Source: Rhodanobacter sp. A1T4 | GTDB taxonomy: Bacteria > Pseudomonadota > Gammaproteobacteria > Xanthomonadales > Rhodanobacteraceae | Length of the DNA stretch: 64,000 bases | Direction: 5' to 3' | NCBI RefSeq assembly: GCF_014207185.1 | Contig: NZ_JACHCP010000010.1 | Span: 62,001 to 126,000, forward strand | Shown here: positions 27,833-37,087 of the stretch, piece after piece | Position numbering within the stretch: position 1 is the stretch's first letter | How the letters are laid out: each line of letters starts with the position of its first letter | The notes under the pieces: model-generated | The model's database searches: none | What the model was told of the DNA's origin: nothing | What the model saw: only the letters and a program-made list of their open reading frames with translations | Program-made: the position numbers and the translations under genes

Positions 27833-28459
27833 CTATTTGTTCAACGGCAGCACCGTTTGCTGCAATTCGATACGACCGTTGCCCTCGCTGATTTTCTTGA
27901 ATTCGGCGCGGCTGACCGAGACATAGCGTTCGTTGCCGCCGATCTCAACCTGTGGGCCGTCTTTCACTGCGCGACCGTGGTCGTCCACGCGCACCACCAT
28001 GGTCGCCTTCCGGCCGGTATGGCAGATCGTCTTGATCTCTTCGAGATTGTCCGCCCAGGCCAGCAGGTACTGGCTGCCCTCGAACAGTTCGCCGCGGAAG
28101 TCGGTACGCAGGCCAAACGCCAGTACCGGAATATTCAGCCGGTCCACCACGTCGCTGATCTGCCACACCTGTGTGCGGGTGAGGAACTGCGCCTCATCGA
28201 CGAACACACAGTGCAACGCGCCGTTGGCGGCGACATCCGCCTCGACCAGCGCGAACAGGTTTTCTTCGCCGCCGAAACGACGCGCCTGCGCCTTCAGGCC
28301 GATGCGCGAGGCGACCACGCCCTCGCCATAACGGTTGTCCAATGCGGGCGTGAGAATCAGCGTGCGCATGCCGCGCTCGTGATAGTTGTACGCGCTCTGC
28401 AGCAACGTGGTGGTCTTGCCGGCATTCATTGCCGAATAGTAGAAATAGAGCTTGGCCAT
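27833..28459 (-). CDS. tdk: Thymidine kinase, type II
   Basis: Phosphorylates thymidine with ATP for nucleotide salvage. The ATG at 28459 gives 208 residues starting [17 protein letters not shown], which holds the P-loop. FVDEAQFLT carries the catalytic Glu, and [15 protein letters not shown] and [12 protein letters not shown] match the lasso region. Compared with my memory of the E. coli enzyme, the zinc cysteines are mostly gone: TICHTGRK replaces TICFCGRK and SVSRAEF replaces SVCRKHY. An upstream in-frame start would add 24 unconserved residues and is rejected. Confidence 0.95.
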   Translation of the reverse strand: MAKLYFYYSAMNAGKTTTLLQSAYNYHERGMRTLILTPALDNRYGEGVVASRIGLKAQARRFGGEENLFALVEADVAANGALHCVFVDEAQFLTRTQVWQISDVVDRLNIPVLAFGLRTDFRGELFEGSQYLLAWADNLEEIKTICHTGRKATMVVRVDDHGRAVKDGPQVEIGGNERYVSVSRAEFKKISEGNGRIELQQTVLPLNK

Positions 28460-28598
28460 GATCGATCCCGCGGCGGATCGGCCATGGTAGCCGGTCATCA
28501 AGCCGGGGGCGATTTGCTGGGAAGAGTGCACGACGTGCCACCGGCGGACGCGGGCGGCTCTGTTACCATTAAATGCCAGTAAACCCGTGTGTCATTCC

Positions 28599-30578
28599 AT
28601 GCTCAATCCGCAACAACTGGCTGCCGTTGAACACTGCGACAGCCCTCTGCTGGTGCTGGCCGGCGCCGGTTCCGGCAAGACTTCGGTGATCACCCAGAAG
28701 ATTGCCTGGCTGATTGCGCGCAAGAAGCTCAGTGCCTCGAAAATCGCCGCAATCACCTTCACCAACAAGGCTGCCCGCGAGATGCGCGAGCGCGTCGGCC
28801 AGCTGGTCAGCACCGAGGATGCGCAGGCGCTCACCGTCTGCACTTTCCATGCGCTGGGTTTGAAGTTTCTGCAGATTGAGCACGCGCGCGCCGGCCTGCG
28901 CCGCGGCTTTTCGGTGCTCGACGCGGACGACAGTGGCGCCATCGTCAAGGAGCTGGCGCCCAAGGGTGCCAAAAACGATGTGCTTTTCGGCATCCGCAAT
29001 CTGCTGGGGCGCGCCAAGAACGGCGGCCTATCGCCCGAGGAAGCGCTAGCCGCAGCCCGCAGCCCGCGCGAGCTGGAGGCTGCGACTATTTACGACATGT
29101 ACCAGCAGCGCCTGGCTGCCTTCAATGCGGTGGATTTCGACGATTTGATCCGGCTGCCGTTGCGCATTCTCGAAGCCGATGCCGAATGCCGCGACGTATG
29201 GCGCGAACGCCTACGTTATCTGCTGGTGGACGAATACCAGGACACCAACGACGCGCAGTACCGCCTGCTGAAAGCGCTCACCGGCGAGCGCGGCGGTATC
29301 ACCTGTGTGGGCGACGACGACCAGTCCATCTATGCCTGGCGTGGCGCCAATCCCGAGAACATCGACCAACTCGGCCGCGACTGGCCGAACCTGCGCGTGA
29401 TCAAACTGGAGCAGAACTACCGCTGCGGCAAGCGCATCCTGCGCGCGGCCAACCAACTGATCGCCAATAACCCGCATCTGCACGAAAAGAAGCTGTGGAG
29501 CGAGCATCCGGAAGGCCCGCCGATTCGCGTGCTCGAATGCAAGGAAGCCGAACACGAGGCCGAACGTGTCGCTGCGATCGCCACTACGCTCGCAGAGAAG
29601 CACAAAGCGCGCTGGCACGACATTGCCATTCTCTATCGCGGCAACTTCCAGGCGCGTCCGCTGGAAAAGGCCTTTCGGTTGGCACGCATTCCGTATCACC
29701 TCACCGGCGCGCTGAGTTTTCTCGACCGTGCCGAAGTGAAGGATCTGCTGTGCTACCTGCGCCTGCTGACCAACCCCAGCGATGACGCGGCATTCCTGCG
29801 CGTGGTCAACGTGCCCAAGCGCGAGATCGGCTCGACCACGCTGGAGAAGCTTGGCCAGCTCGCGCAAAGTCGCCAGACCTCCCTACTGGATGCCACCCGC
29901 AGCGACAGCGTGTTGCGCCAGCTCACGCCCCGCCCCGCGGCCGCGCTGGCCTCGTTCGCCAATCTGCTCGACGAACTGCGCAGCGCCTCGTTGCATCAGA
30001 ACGCCGCCGATCTGGTCGAGCTGATCCTGGCGCGCACCGGCTATGCCGCGCAGATCGCCGCCAGCACACCCGACGCCAGCCTGCGCGAGCGCCGGCTTGG
30101 CAACCTGAAGGAGCTTTCCGACTGGTTCCGCGCAATGCAGAAAGGCAACAGTGCGGGCGATCTCGCCGCACAACTTGCCCTGCTCAGTCACGCTGATCGC
30201 GACGAGCCCGGCAATGCGGTGCGCATGATGACCCTGCATTCGGCCAAGGGCCTGGAGTTCCGCTTCGTCTTCATCATCGGCTGCGAAGACGGAACCCTGC
30301 CGCACGAAGGCGCCATCGACGAAGGCCGCATCGACGAGGAGCGGCGCCTGATGTACGTCGGCATCACCCGCGCCAAGGAGCTGCTCACCCTGTCGTGGTC
30401 GGCCAAGACCAAACGCTACGGCGACGTCCACAGCAACCAGCCCAGCCGCTTCCTGCAGGAGCTGCCGCAGGCCGACCTGCACTGGCAAGGCAAGGACCCC
30501 GAAGCTGACAAGGAAGTCACCCGCGAAACCGCGCAGTCGCACATGGCACGTATTGCGGCCTTGCTGGCAGCGAATTGA
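28599..30578 (+). CDS. rep: ATP-dependent DNA helicase Rep
   Basis: A superfamily 1A 3'-to-5' helicase that helps forks through protein-bound DNA. The 659-residue protein has motif I LAGAGSGKTSVIT, motif Ia FTNKAAREM, motif II LVDEYQDTN, motif III VGDDDQSIYAWRGA, motif IV QNYRC, motif V MTLHSAKGLEF and motif VI EERRLMYVGITRAK. The opening MLNPQQLAAVEH matches Rep more closely than UvrD or PcrA. The ATG at 28599 is preferred over an in-frame GTG 12 bases upstream. It is divergent from tdk. Confidence 0.94.
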   Translation: MLNPQQLAAVEHCDSPLLVLAGAGSGKTSVITQKIAWLIARKKLSASKIAAITFTNKAAREMRERVGQLVSTEDAQALTVCTFHALGLKFLQIEHARAGLRRGFSVLDADDSGAIVKELAPKGAKNDVLFGIRNLLGRAKNGGLSPEEALAAARSPRELEAATIYDMYQQRLAAFNAVDFDDLIRLPLRILEADAECRDVWRERLRYLLVDEYQDTNDAQYRLLKALTGERGGITCVGDDDQSIYAWRGANPENIDQLGRDWPNLRVIKLEQNYRCGKRILRAANQLIANNPHLHEKKLWSEHPEGPPIRVLECKEAEHEAERVAAIATTLAEKHKARWHDIAILYRGNFQARPLEKAFRLARIPYHLTGALSFLDRAEVKDLLCYLRLLTNPSDDAAFLRVVNVPKREIGSTTLEKLGQLAQSRQTSLLDATRSDSVLRQLTPRPAAALASFANLLDELRSASLHQNAADLVELILARTGYAAQIAASTPDASLRERRLGNLKELSDWFRAMQKGNSAGDLAAQLALLSHADRDEPGNAVRMMTLHSAKGLEFRFVFIIGCEDGTLPHEGAIDEGRIDEERRLMYVGITRAKELLTLSWSAKTKRYGDVHSNQPSRFLQELPQADLHWQGKDPEADKEVTRETAQSHMARIAALLAAN

Positions 30579-30590
30579 TCGAGCCTAAAG

Positions 30591-30618
30591 AAAACCCCCG
30601 CTTTCGCGGGGGTTTTTT
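30591..30618 (+). terminator. Intrinsic terminator of rep
   Basis: AAAACCCCCGC and GCGGGGGTTTT form a stem around a short TTTC loop, followed by a T-run, 12 bases after the rep stop. The A-run on the left lets it also serve the convergent TonB receptor gene. Confidence 0.9.
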
Positions 30619-30656
30619 GCTACTGATGCTTGCCGAACTCAGTGAACTCAGCTAAA

Positions 30657-33485
30657 TCACCCGGGTTTGGCGAACTTGTACGTCGCCTCCAGATACATCT
30701 GGCGCCCATAAACATCATAATTCGTACTGTTATAGGGACCAACTATATAACCAGGGTAGCTGTTATCAACCGGCGGCATCTTGTTGAATAAATTGTTCAC
30801 CAGAAATGACAACGTCAAATTCTTCGTGGGACTGTATTGCACGCTGGCATTGTATGTGATCCAAGCCGACACGTAACCCGTATCTGGCGCCGTGTAATTA
30901 TTGAGAACGGTCGCCAGGTAGTTGGGGGAACGGCCATCACGGTTGGCATAGAGCGTGGTGGCCCAATCGCCCTTGCTCCAGGTCACCGAGGCATTGACCT
31001 TGCTCTTGAAGTCCGTGCTGTACAGCGGGCTAGTCAAGTAGTTGATGAACGGATCGCCCGCAAGCGGCTGCTGGTCATGTTTCAATTCATCGCTGTAACT
31101 ACCCGCGAACGACAAGCTTCCGTAGAGGCCGATATCCACCCCATAATTCAGATTGGCTGTGATGGCATTAACCTGCTCCCGCGCTATGTTCTGCTTCGGC
31201 GTATAGATATCCTGAATAGCGCCGAATTGATTGCGCGTAATCGCATTGATCGCATTCACGCAACTCGGCGTGGTGGGATCGAGAATTCCCTGCAGGCAGA
31301 GGGAATTTTCCTGCGAAATCGTGTCCGCAGGCAACGTCCCCACTTCGTTTTTAATATCGAAATGCAGATAATCGACGGACAACGAAAATTTGGGTATCGG
31401 TGCCCACACCACGCCGTAATTCCAGTTTTTCGCGGTAATCGGCTTCAGATTGACATTGCCCTGCGTGCTATTGAAGTAGCCTGCTTGCGAATAAACGGCC
31501 GGACAGCCGCCCAAATTTGACCCCGTGTACCCAAGCTTGGCGCAGGTGTAGTAATCGGTAACCGTGCTGTAGTAGCCGCTCGACCCTGAATACTCGTCGG
31601 CAAGGGTGGGCATCTTGAATGCCGTGCCATATTTGCCCCTGAGCAACAGGCTGTCGAACGGGCGATATTCCAGCGAAATCGTGTAGGTGTTGTGATTGAT
31701 CCGGTTGCCGGATACGTCGTAGCTGTCCCGACGTCCGGATACATCGAGGGTCAGCTGCTGCAGCAAAGGAAAGCTCAGCTCGCTCGTGCCTGCGTAGCGG
31801 GAGCGATGTCCCGCACCTTGGGACGCCGTATAGCCGTAGATTTGATCATTGAAATAGCCGGGGTCCGGCACATAGGCCCACCCTTGGTTGCCACCTTCGA
31901 GCACGACGGCGAGGCCGGCATCACCGCCTGGCAGGGTGAATAGCGAGGCATTGGTCACCTGCCCGCGTACCATGTTGTCCCAAGTCTTGCCCTGCGTGGA
32001 AAAATAACCGCTGAAGCTACGATAATCCGCTGGCGTAATCGGCGTATAGAAAGCGGCGTAGTTTGGCTCGTAGACGGGTACTCCTAATCCCTGCGGATCC
32101 GGCCCCAGGGTGGATGTCAAATCCGGACCCAGTACACGGTTGGTATAGAAACTATTGATGGCGTTCGTGTAAGCGTGGTAATCACGCTCGTTGGTTTGGT
32201 CGTTGGAATGGGTGAAGCCCAGATCGTAGTCCCAGTCAGACTGACCGAACGTACCTTTTCCTCCCAGGCTGAACATGTAGGAGTTTTCGATCTGCTTGCT
32301 CATGCTGTTTTGGTACCCGCCAACTTCTTCCGGCGAGAACAAATGCTGCAGATCCGTATACTGTGCCCTGGTGGGATCGTAAAACGTCAGGCCCGAATTC
32401 GCAGTCGACCAGATGTCATTTCCATCCGGCTGCCATTTCTGCTCCTGATAGTTGTACAGCAGGTCGCTGTACAACTGTACGTTGTCGTTGACGTCAAAGG
32501 TGGCATGCGTATACAGGTTGGCGGTCTTGCTTTCATTGGCCAGCGTGGTGTACGGCGACGTCCCGACATTTGAGCCGCAGTAATAGCCGCTATTGGGCCG
32601 GTACTTCAGCCCTGTCGTTCCGCCAAAACCGGCCGTCGTATTGGCGCAATTGTTCGGGTCCGCCAAGGCATAACCGTTCGTTCCAAGCGTGGGATCAGAA
32701 TCCAGATAATCGCGCTCCGCGATAGGCCCGCCAGCCGCATTAGTATTGGCCTGAGCGGTCAGAGGTCGATCGTAGCCCCAGATGGGTTGCGTGCTCTCGA
32801 ATTGCACGCCAGCAATCATGTTGAACTTGCCTGCATTGAAGCTATTTGCCAGATAGACCCGGCGTGCAGCGCCGCCGCCATTGCTGTTCCAGCCATAGCG
32901 CACGTCAAGCACTGGCGCATCAAGTTTTTTCTTGAGCACGATGTTAATGACGCCAGCAATAGCATCCGATCCGTACAACGAGGACTGTCCTCCAGGCAAG
33001 ATATCGATGTGATCGACCATCTCGATGGGGATGCTGCTCAGGTTGTTGAAAACATCGCTGCCGTTATACAAGGCTGGGAAATTACCCATCGGCCGACCAT
33101 CGATCAGGTATTTGACGAAACCTGGTGGCAGGCCAAACAGGCTCAATGTCTGAGCCCCTTGCGTAAAGCCACCTGAAAACTGGGCTCCTTGTACGCTGCC
33201 TACTGAGAGGGATGATTGCTGAAGCGCTTGCGCCACCGTGGTAAATCCGCGCGCTTGCATTTGCTCGGCGGTAATGGTCACCGTAGGCGTGGCTGTTTCG
33301 ATCTGTGACTGCGGAATCAGTGAACCGGTGACCATGACCGCTTCTAGCTTCTTGGCCTTGGCTGCATCTGGTGCCTGATCCGTGCTTTGCTGGGGTGCAT
33401 CGGGTGTGGTCGTCTGCGCGTACGCAGAGGCATAGCTCATCGTGAGCGCCGTCACGATGGCGACGGCGATCTTTGACTTAATCAT
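30657..33485 (-). CDS. TonB-dependent outer membrane receptor
   Basis: A 942-residue receptor for energised uptake of a large or scarce substrate. It has a signal peptide (MIKSKIAVAIVTALTMSYASAYA), a linker rich in Gln/Asp/Pro, a probable TonB-box-like stretch LEAVMVTGS, and a plug domain (QALQQSSLSVG, then LPPGFVKYLIDGRPMG, DHIDILPGGQSSLYGSDAIAGVINIVLKK read in parts). A 22-strand barrel should follow, closing with MYLEATYKFAKPG. It lacks the N-terminal signalling domain of FecA-type transducers. No neighbouring transport or degradation genes point to the ligand. Confidence 0.93.
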   Translation of the reverse strand: MIKSKIAVAIVTALTMSYASAYAQTTTPDAPQQSTDQAPDAAKAKKLEAVMVTGSLIPQSQIETATPTVTITAEQMQARGFTTVAQALQQSSLSVGSVQGAQFSGGFTQGAQTLSLFGLPPGFVKYLIDGRPMGNFPALYNGSDVFNNLSSIPIEMVDHIDILPGGQSSLYGSDAIAGVINIVLKKKLDAPVLDVRYGWNSNGGGAARRVYLANSFNAGKFNMIAGVQFESTQPIWGYDRPLTAQANTNAAGGPIAERDYLDSDPTLGTNGYALADPNNCANTTAGFGGTTGLKYRPNSGYYCGSNVGTSPYTTLANESKTANLYTHATFDVNDNVQLYSDLLYNYQEQKWQPDGNDIWSTANSGLTFYDPTRAQYTDLQHLFSPEEVGGYQNSMSKQIENSYMFSLGGKGTFGQSDWDYDLGFTHSNDQTNERDYHAYTNAINSFYTNRVLGPDLTSTLGPDPQGLGVPVYEPNYAAFYTPITPADYRSFSGYFSTQGKTWDNMVRGQVTNASLFTLPGGDAGLAVVLEGGNQGWAYVPDPGYFNDQIYGYTASQGAGHRSRYAGTSELSFPLLQQLTLDVSGRRDSYDVSGNRINHNTYTISLEYRPFDSLLLRGKYGTAFKMPTLADEYSGSSGYYSTVTDYYTCAKLGYTGSNLGGCPAVYSQAGYFNSTQGNVNLKPITAKNWNYGVVWAPIPKFSLSVDYLHFDIKNEVGTLPADTISQENSLCLQGILDPTTPSCVNAINAITRNQFGAIQDIYTPKQNIAREQVNAITANLNYGVDIGLYGSLSFAGSYSDELKHDQQPLAGDPFINYLTSPLYSTDFKSKVNASVTWSKGDWATTLYANRDGRSPNYLATVLNNYTAPDTGYVSAWITYNASVQYSPTKNLTLSFLVNNLFNKMPPVDNSYPGYIVGPYNSTNYDVYGRQMYLEATYKFAKPG

Positions 33486-33613
33486 TTTGGAACTCCCCTC
33501 AGAGTTAGCAACTTATTGAAACAGCGACTACTTATCTATCGAACGATTGCCCGTAATCGACATCCGAAGATGCAAAGTCAACACTGCCCTTGCCGACCAT
33601 CGATTCACAATGC

Positions 33614-33626
33614 GTTAATTATTAAC
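33614..33626. promoter_or_regulatory. Small AT-rich palindrome upstream of the TonB receptor gene
   Basis: GTTAATTATTAAC is a perfect 13-base palindrome about 130 bases before the receptor start, in a stretch much richer in A/T than the genome. It could be a regulator site for the receptor; nothing identifies the regulator. Confidence 0.3.
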
Positions 33627-33708
33627 ATGGCGCAGGAAAGTACCGCAACAAATTTTTACAAAACTTTTGCAGTCCCGTGATAAAAAATTTACAGAACTGA
33701 CAACTTCC

Positions 33709-34740
33709 TCAGACCAGCCCCTTTGCCTCCAGTTCGCTCTTCAAGTAGGCGTAATAAATTGGCGCCGCGATGACGCCGGCCAGACCAAACGCTGCTTCCA
33801 TCACCAGCATCGCGATCAACAGCTCCCATGCGCGAGCGTGGATTTGCGTGCCGACGATGCGAGCATTGAGGAAGTACTCGAGCTTGTGGATAACGATGAG
33901 AAACGCGAGCGCCACAATGCCGACGCCCAGTGATACCGAGAGGGCGGCAATGGTGATGGCGGTGTTGGACAGAAGATTACCTATCACCGGCAGCAAGCCG
34001 ATCACAAAGGTCAGCACGACCAGCGTCTTGGCCAGCGGCACATGGACACCCAGGATCGGCAGCACGCCGAGCAGGAATATCGCCGTGCATATGGTGTTGA
34101 TCAGCGAGATCTTGACCTGCGCGAACACGATGTTGTGGAACGCTTCGGCCAGTCGCTGACAGCGTAAACCCAGCGCCGCGGCCAGTGCCCCGACTTGATG
34201 CGCCGGACGCGTGCGGCTGAGCGCAATGATCGCCCCCAGCACCAGCCCGATAAGGATATGCACGAACGCCCGCGCCGCCCCCTTGCCGGCGACCTGCAGC
34301 GTCGCTGCATGCTTGCGTGCCAGATCGACCGCGCCCACGCGCAGGTCATCGACGCTGTCGGGCAGGTGATCCACGATCATCGCAGGCAGTTGCTGACGTG
34401 CTTTCTCGACCAGCGGCATCAGCTGCTGCTGCCACAGCAGCTCGGGATTGCCGATTTCGTTGCGGAATAGACTGATCGCACCAAGGATCAGCAGGATCAG
34501 CAGCCCCACCACGATCACGCCAAGCGCCGCCACCACGATGACGCGCGCCCGCGCACTGGAGATACGCCGGCCGAATAGCGGCGCCATGGAATTCACCAGT
34601 TCGTAGACCAGCAGACCAGCGAGCAGGGCCGACAGCATGTGCAACCCGAGAATCACTCCCAAGGCCGCTGCAGCGAGCAGATAGCTGGCGTAAACCATCG
34701 CGGGCGACGGTTCGCGCAAATCGGGCGACGGAGTGTCCAT
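33709..34740 (-). CDS. AI-2E family transporter (PerM-like membrane protein)
   Basis: A 343-residue polytopic inner-membrane protein with seven or eight helices, for example YLLAAAALGVILGLHMLSAL at the start and an apparently extended middle loop (residues about 115-170). The C-terminal part VIGLLPVIGNLLSNTAI, HKLEYFLNARIVG and AAPIYYAYLKSEL matches the AI-2E/PerM family. Members have been linked to export of AI-2 or to sodium/proton exchange, so the substrate here is unclear. It stands alone, downstream of nothing obvious. Confidence 0.87.
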   Translation of the reverse strand: MDTPSPDLREPSPAMVYASYLLAAAALGVILGLHMLSALLAGLLVYELVNSMAPLFGRRISSARARVIVVAALGVIVVGLLILLILGAISLFRNEIGNPELLWQQQLMPLVEKARQQLPAMIVDHLPDSVDDLRVGAVDLARKHAATLQVAGKGAARAFVHILIGLVLGAIIALSRTRPAHQVGALAAALGLRCQRLAEAFHNIVFAQVKISLINTICTAIFLLGVLPILGVHVPLAKTLVVLTFVIGLLPVIGNLLSNTAITIAALSVSLGVGIVALAFLIVIHKLEYFLNARIVGTQIHARAWELLIAMLVMEAAFGLAGVIAAPIYYAYLKSELEAKGLV

Positions 34741-34865
34741 GCCATTCCAACTGAAGATGATGCGGGTCTTCAGTCTGTCAGCACACCGTCAAGCCTGCCA
34801 GCGTTGCCACGATGCTGTCGTAAACTTTAGCGTTAGCTGATCGCTACTGTTTCAAGGACCCGTCC

Positions 34866-35774
34866 ATGGCATTTCGACTTATCACCACTGCACTCGCCGT
34901 CGCCCTGCTGAGCGGTTGTGCCAAGGCTCCAGAAAAGCCTGTGCCATTTGCAGCCGCTGCGCCAAATACCGCATCGCCTGCCGCCGTCGCCACTCCTGCC
35001 ATTGCAGCTGATGACAACCTCAACGCCGTGGCCTGGAGTCAGACCGCGATCGAGCACGACCTGATCTATCTGCAGACATATCGCGATGCTGAAGCACGCC
35101 TGTTGCCGGCGATGCACGACGCCAAATGGGATGCGCTGAGCAAGACCGATCGCGTGCAGGCGTTCAAGAATTTGCCGCCTGCCGTGATCCTGGATATCGA
35201 CGAGACCGTGCTGGACAACTCGCCATATCAGGCCCGCGTCATCAAGAGCGGCGGCGAGTTCAATGAAGCTGACTGGGCAGCATGGTGCAAGGAGACGCAG
35301 GCGCGCGCGCTGCCCGGTGCCGTCGAATTCACCCGGTTCGCGGCCAGTCATGGCATCGCCGTTATCTACATTTCCAACCGCGCCAAGGACCTGGATCAGG
35401 TCACCTTGCTCAACCTGCGCAAGGCAGGCCTTCCAGTCAGCGGGCCGCAGGCGTTTCTTGGACTGGGCACGATTGTCGAAAACTGCGAACAGGCAGGTAG
35501 CGAGAAAGGCTGCCGTCGCCAGTTGGTCAGCCGCCACTACCGCGTGTTGATGCAGTTCGGCGACCAGCTCGGCGATTTTCTCGATATTCCTGCCAACACG
35601 ATGGCTGCGCGGCGGCAAATCGTCGAGCCCTATCTCCCGTGGATCGGCACGCGTTGGTTTGTATTGCCGAACCCTACCTACGGATCATGGGAGCCGGCGC
35701 TGTTCAACAACGACTACAGCAGTGCGCGCGAGCTGAGGCGCAAACAGAAGCTTGACGCGCTTCGTTATCAATAG
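34866..35774 (+). CDS. HAD-type acid phosphatase lipoprotein (class C, e(P4)-like)
   Basis: A lipid-anchored, non-specific acid phosphatase or 5'-nucleotidase. The N-terminus has a lipobox LLSGC, so Cys would be acylated. The HAD motif I ILDIDETVLDNS gives the nucleophile Asp and the general-acid Asp; YISNR is motif II and the FGDQLGDF stretch motif IV. The protein is 302 residues. It probably frees phosphate or nucleosides in the periplasm or on the outer membrane. A terminator hairpin follows about 145 bases later. Confidence 0.9.
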   Translation: MAFRLITTALAVALLSGCAKAPEKPVPFAAAAPNTASPAAVATPAIAADDNLNAVAWSQTAIEHDLIYLQTYRDAEARLLPAMHDAKWDALSKTDRVQAFKNLPPAVILDIDETVLDNSPYQARVIKSGGEFNEADWAAWCKETQARALPGAVEFTRFAASHGIAVIYISNRAKDLDQVTLLNLRKAGLPVSGPQAFLGLGTIVENCEQAGSEKGCRRQLVSRHYRVLMQFGDQLGDFLDIPANTMAARRQIVEPYLPWIGTRWFVLPNPTYGSWEPALFNNDYSSARELRRKQKLDALRYQ

Positions 35775-36066
35775 AATTTATCTTTCAAAATCAACATATT
35801 ACTCAACTAAAGAAAAGTGTTGCCTTAACTTTGGTGAGGGACTAATATTCTTCCGCCAACACCTGCTGACCTCACTGGATTTGCAGGCAAGGCCATTTCC
35901 TTCCGGCTCTGCCGGATTTCCCTGCGAGGCTTCGGTCCGCGGGGTTTTCTTTTTGCGGGGTCGCAAAATCCTTCGCACCGCTCTTGTCTACGCACTACGG
36001 CGACCTCTACCCTGATCAGCCTTGGCGCCGCCACTGCGCCTAACTACGCCCGCGAGAAACTTGACC
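35775..36066. other. Intergenic region with AT-rich segment
   Basis: About 290 bases without a credible gene. The first 100 are strongly A/T-rich, then a terminator hairpin lies at 35920-35954. The rest holds the promoter and leader of the following lipoprotein gene; no clear sigma-70 elements stand out. Confidence 0.5.
35920..35954 (+). terminator. Intrinsic terminator after the acid phosphatase gene
   Basis: CCCTGCG (35920-35926) pairs with CGCGGGG (35938-35944), one G-U pair, with an 11-base loop, followed by TTTTCTTTTT. Its distance from the stop codon is larger than usual. Confidence 0.65.
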
Positions 36067-37062
36067 ATGCGTCTTCATTCCCTTCACTACGCCCTGCTCC
36101 CACTGCTTGCCGCACTGGTTCTGAGCGCCTGCCACGACAAGGATGACCCGTCGCAGCCGGGCGGCAGCACGCCAGAAGCCGCCGTGCAAAGCTCGGTCGA
36201 ACTGCTCAAGGCCGGCGATTTCAACGCCTTGTGGAAGCACGCGCTGCCGCCGGCGGACTACGCCACCTTGCGCAGCGATTGGGCCAAGCACCAGCAGAGC
36301 CAGCCGCCAGTCACTGACCAGGATCGCGCCCGCTTCAATGACGCCATGCAACAGCTCACCGGGCCGGATGCGGAGAACAAGATCTATGCCGAACTGCAGC
36401 CCAAGCTGGCTGCGATGGAATCAAAGTACAAGGATCAGATACCCGTGCTGATCAGTGTGGGCGAAGCGCTGGCAAAAAATGCCGTGGTGCAAAGCAAGAG
36501 CCTCAGCCCTGAGCAGAAAACCCAGGCCAATGCCGCACTCGACGTGCTGGGGCCGTGGGCGCAGCAGGCGCCGTGGTTCAACCCGACCAAGGCGAAGCAG
36601 ACGGTCAACATTGCCGTCACCACCGCACGCAAACTGGATCTGAAAAGCGCGGACCAGCTGCACGCGATGGATTTCGACACCACGATGAGCAAGTACTCGA
36701 TCGGATATGTCGGCCTGAAGCAGCTGTTGGTGAACTATGGGCTGTCGGTGGATGACACACTGGACTCGGTCAAGGTGACACCGATCGACAGCAGCAACGG
36801 CCACGCGCGCGTGAAGATCGACTACACCCTGCTCGGCAAGCCGTTGTCGAGTGAATCGAAACTCATCCAGGTGGACAACCGCTGGTACAGCGAGGACATG
36901 GTCAACAATGTGCGCGAAGCACACAAACAGCTCAGCGAACCAGCCAGCGCCGCACCGATTCCGGCTTCAACCAGCTCGTCGGCAGCAGTCCCGGCGACCA
37001 GCGGCAGCAGCGCTCCGGCGCCTGTTGTAGCCCACATCAGCAGCGCGCCAACAAAAGACTAA
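36067..37062 (+). CDS. Lipoprotein of unknown function
   Basis: A 331-residue protein. The ATG at 36067 yields a signal peptide ending in the lipobox LSAC, so it should be membrane-anchored in the periplasm. The body is helix-rich and charged, starting with GGSTPEAAVQSSVELLKAGDFNALW, a pattern like proteins with a DUF4878/NTF2-like lipoprotein domain. The C-terminal 50 residues are Ala/Ser/Pro-rich. No catalytic motif is seen. It ends 25 bases before plsB and may share its transcript. Confidence 0.8.
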   Translation: MRLHSLHYALLPLLAALVLSACHDKDDPSQPGGSTPEAAVQSSVELLKAGDFNALWKHALPPADYATLRSDWAKHQQSQPPVTDQDRARFNDAMQQLTGPDAENKIYAELQPKLAAMESKYKDQIPVLISVGEALAKNAVVQSKSLSPEQKTQANAALDVLGPWAQQAPWFNPTKAKQTVNIAVTTARKLDLKSADQLHAMDFDTTMSKYSIGYVGLKQLLVNYGLSVDDTLDSVKVTPIDSSNGHARVKIDYTLLGKPLSSESKLIQVDNRWYSEDMVNNVREAHKQLSEPASAAPIPASTSSSAAVPATSGSSAPAPVVAHISSAPTKD

Positions 37063-37087
37063 ACGGCGCACCCGTTAGAATAGGCGG

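Noticed and set aside
27272-28582. 436-residue plus-strand frame across tdk and its neighbour
   Set aside because: It runs antisense across the certain tdk gene and the neighbouring conserved gene and has biased composition.
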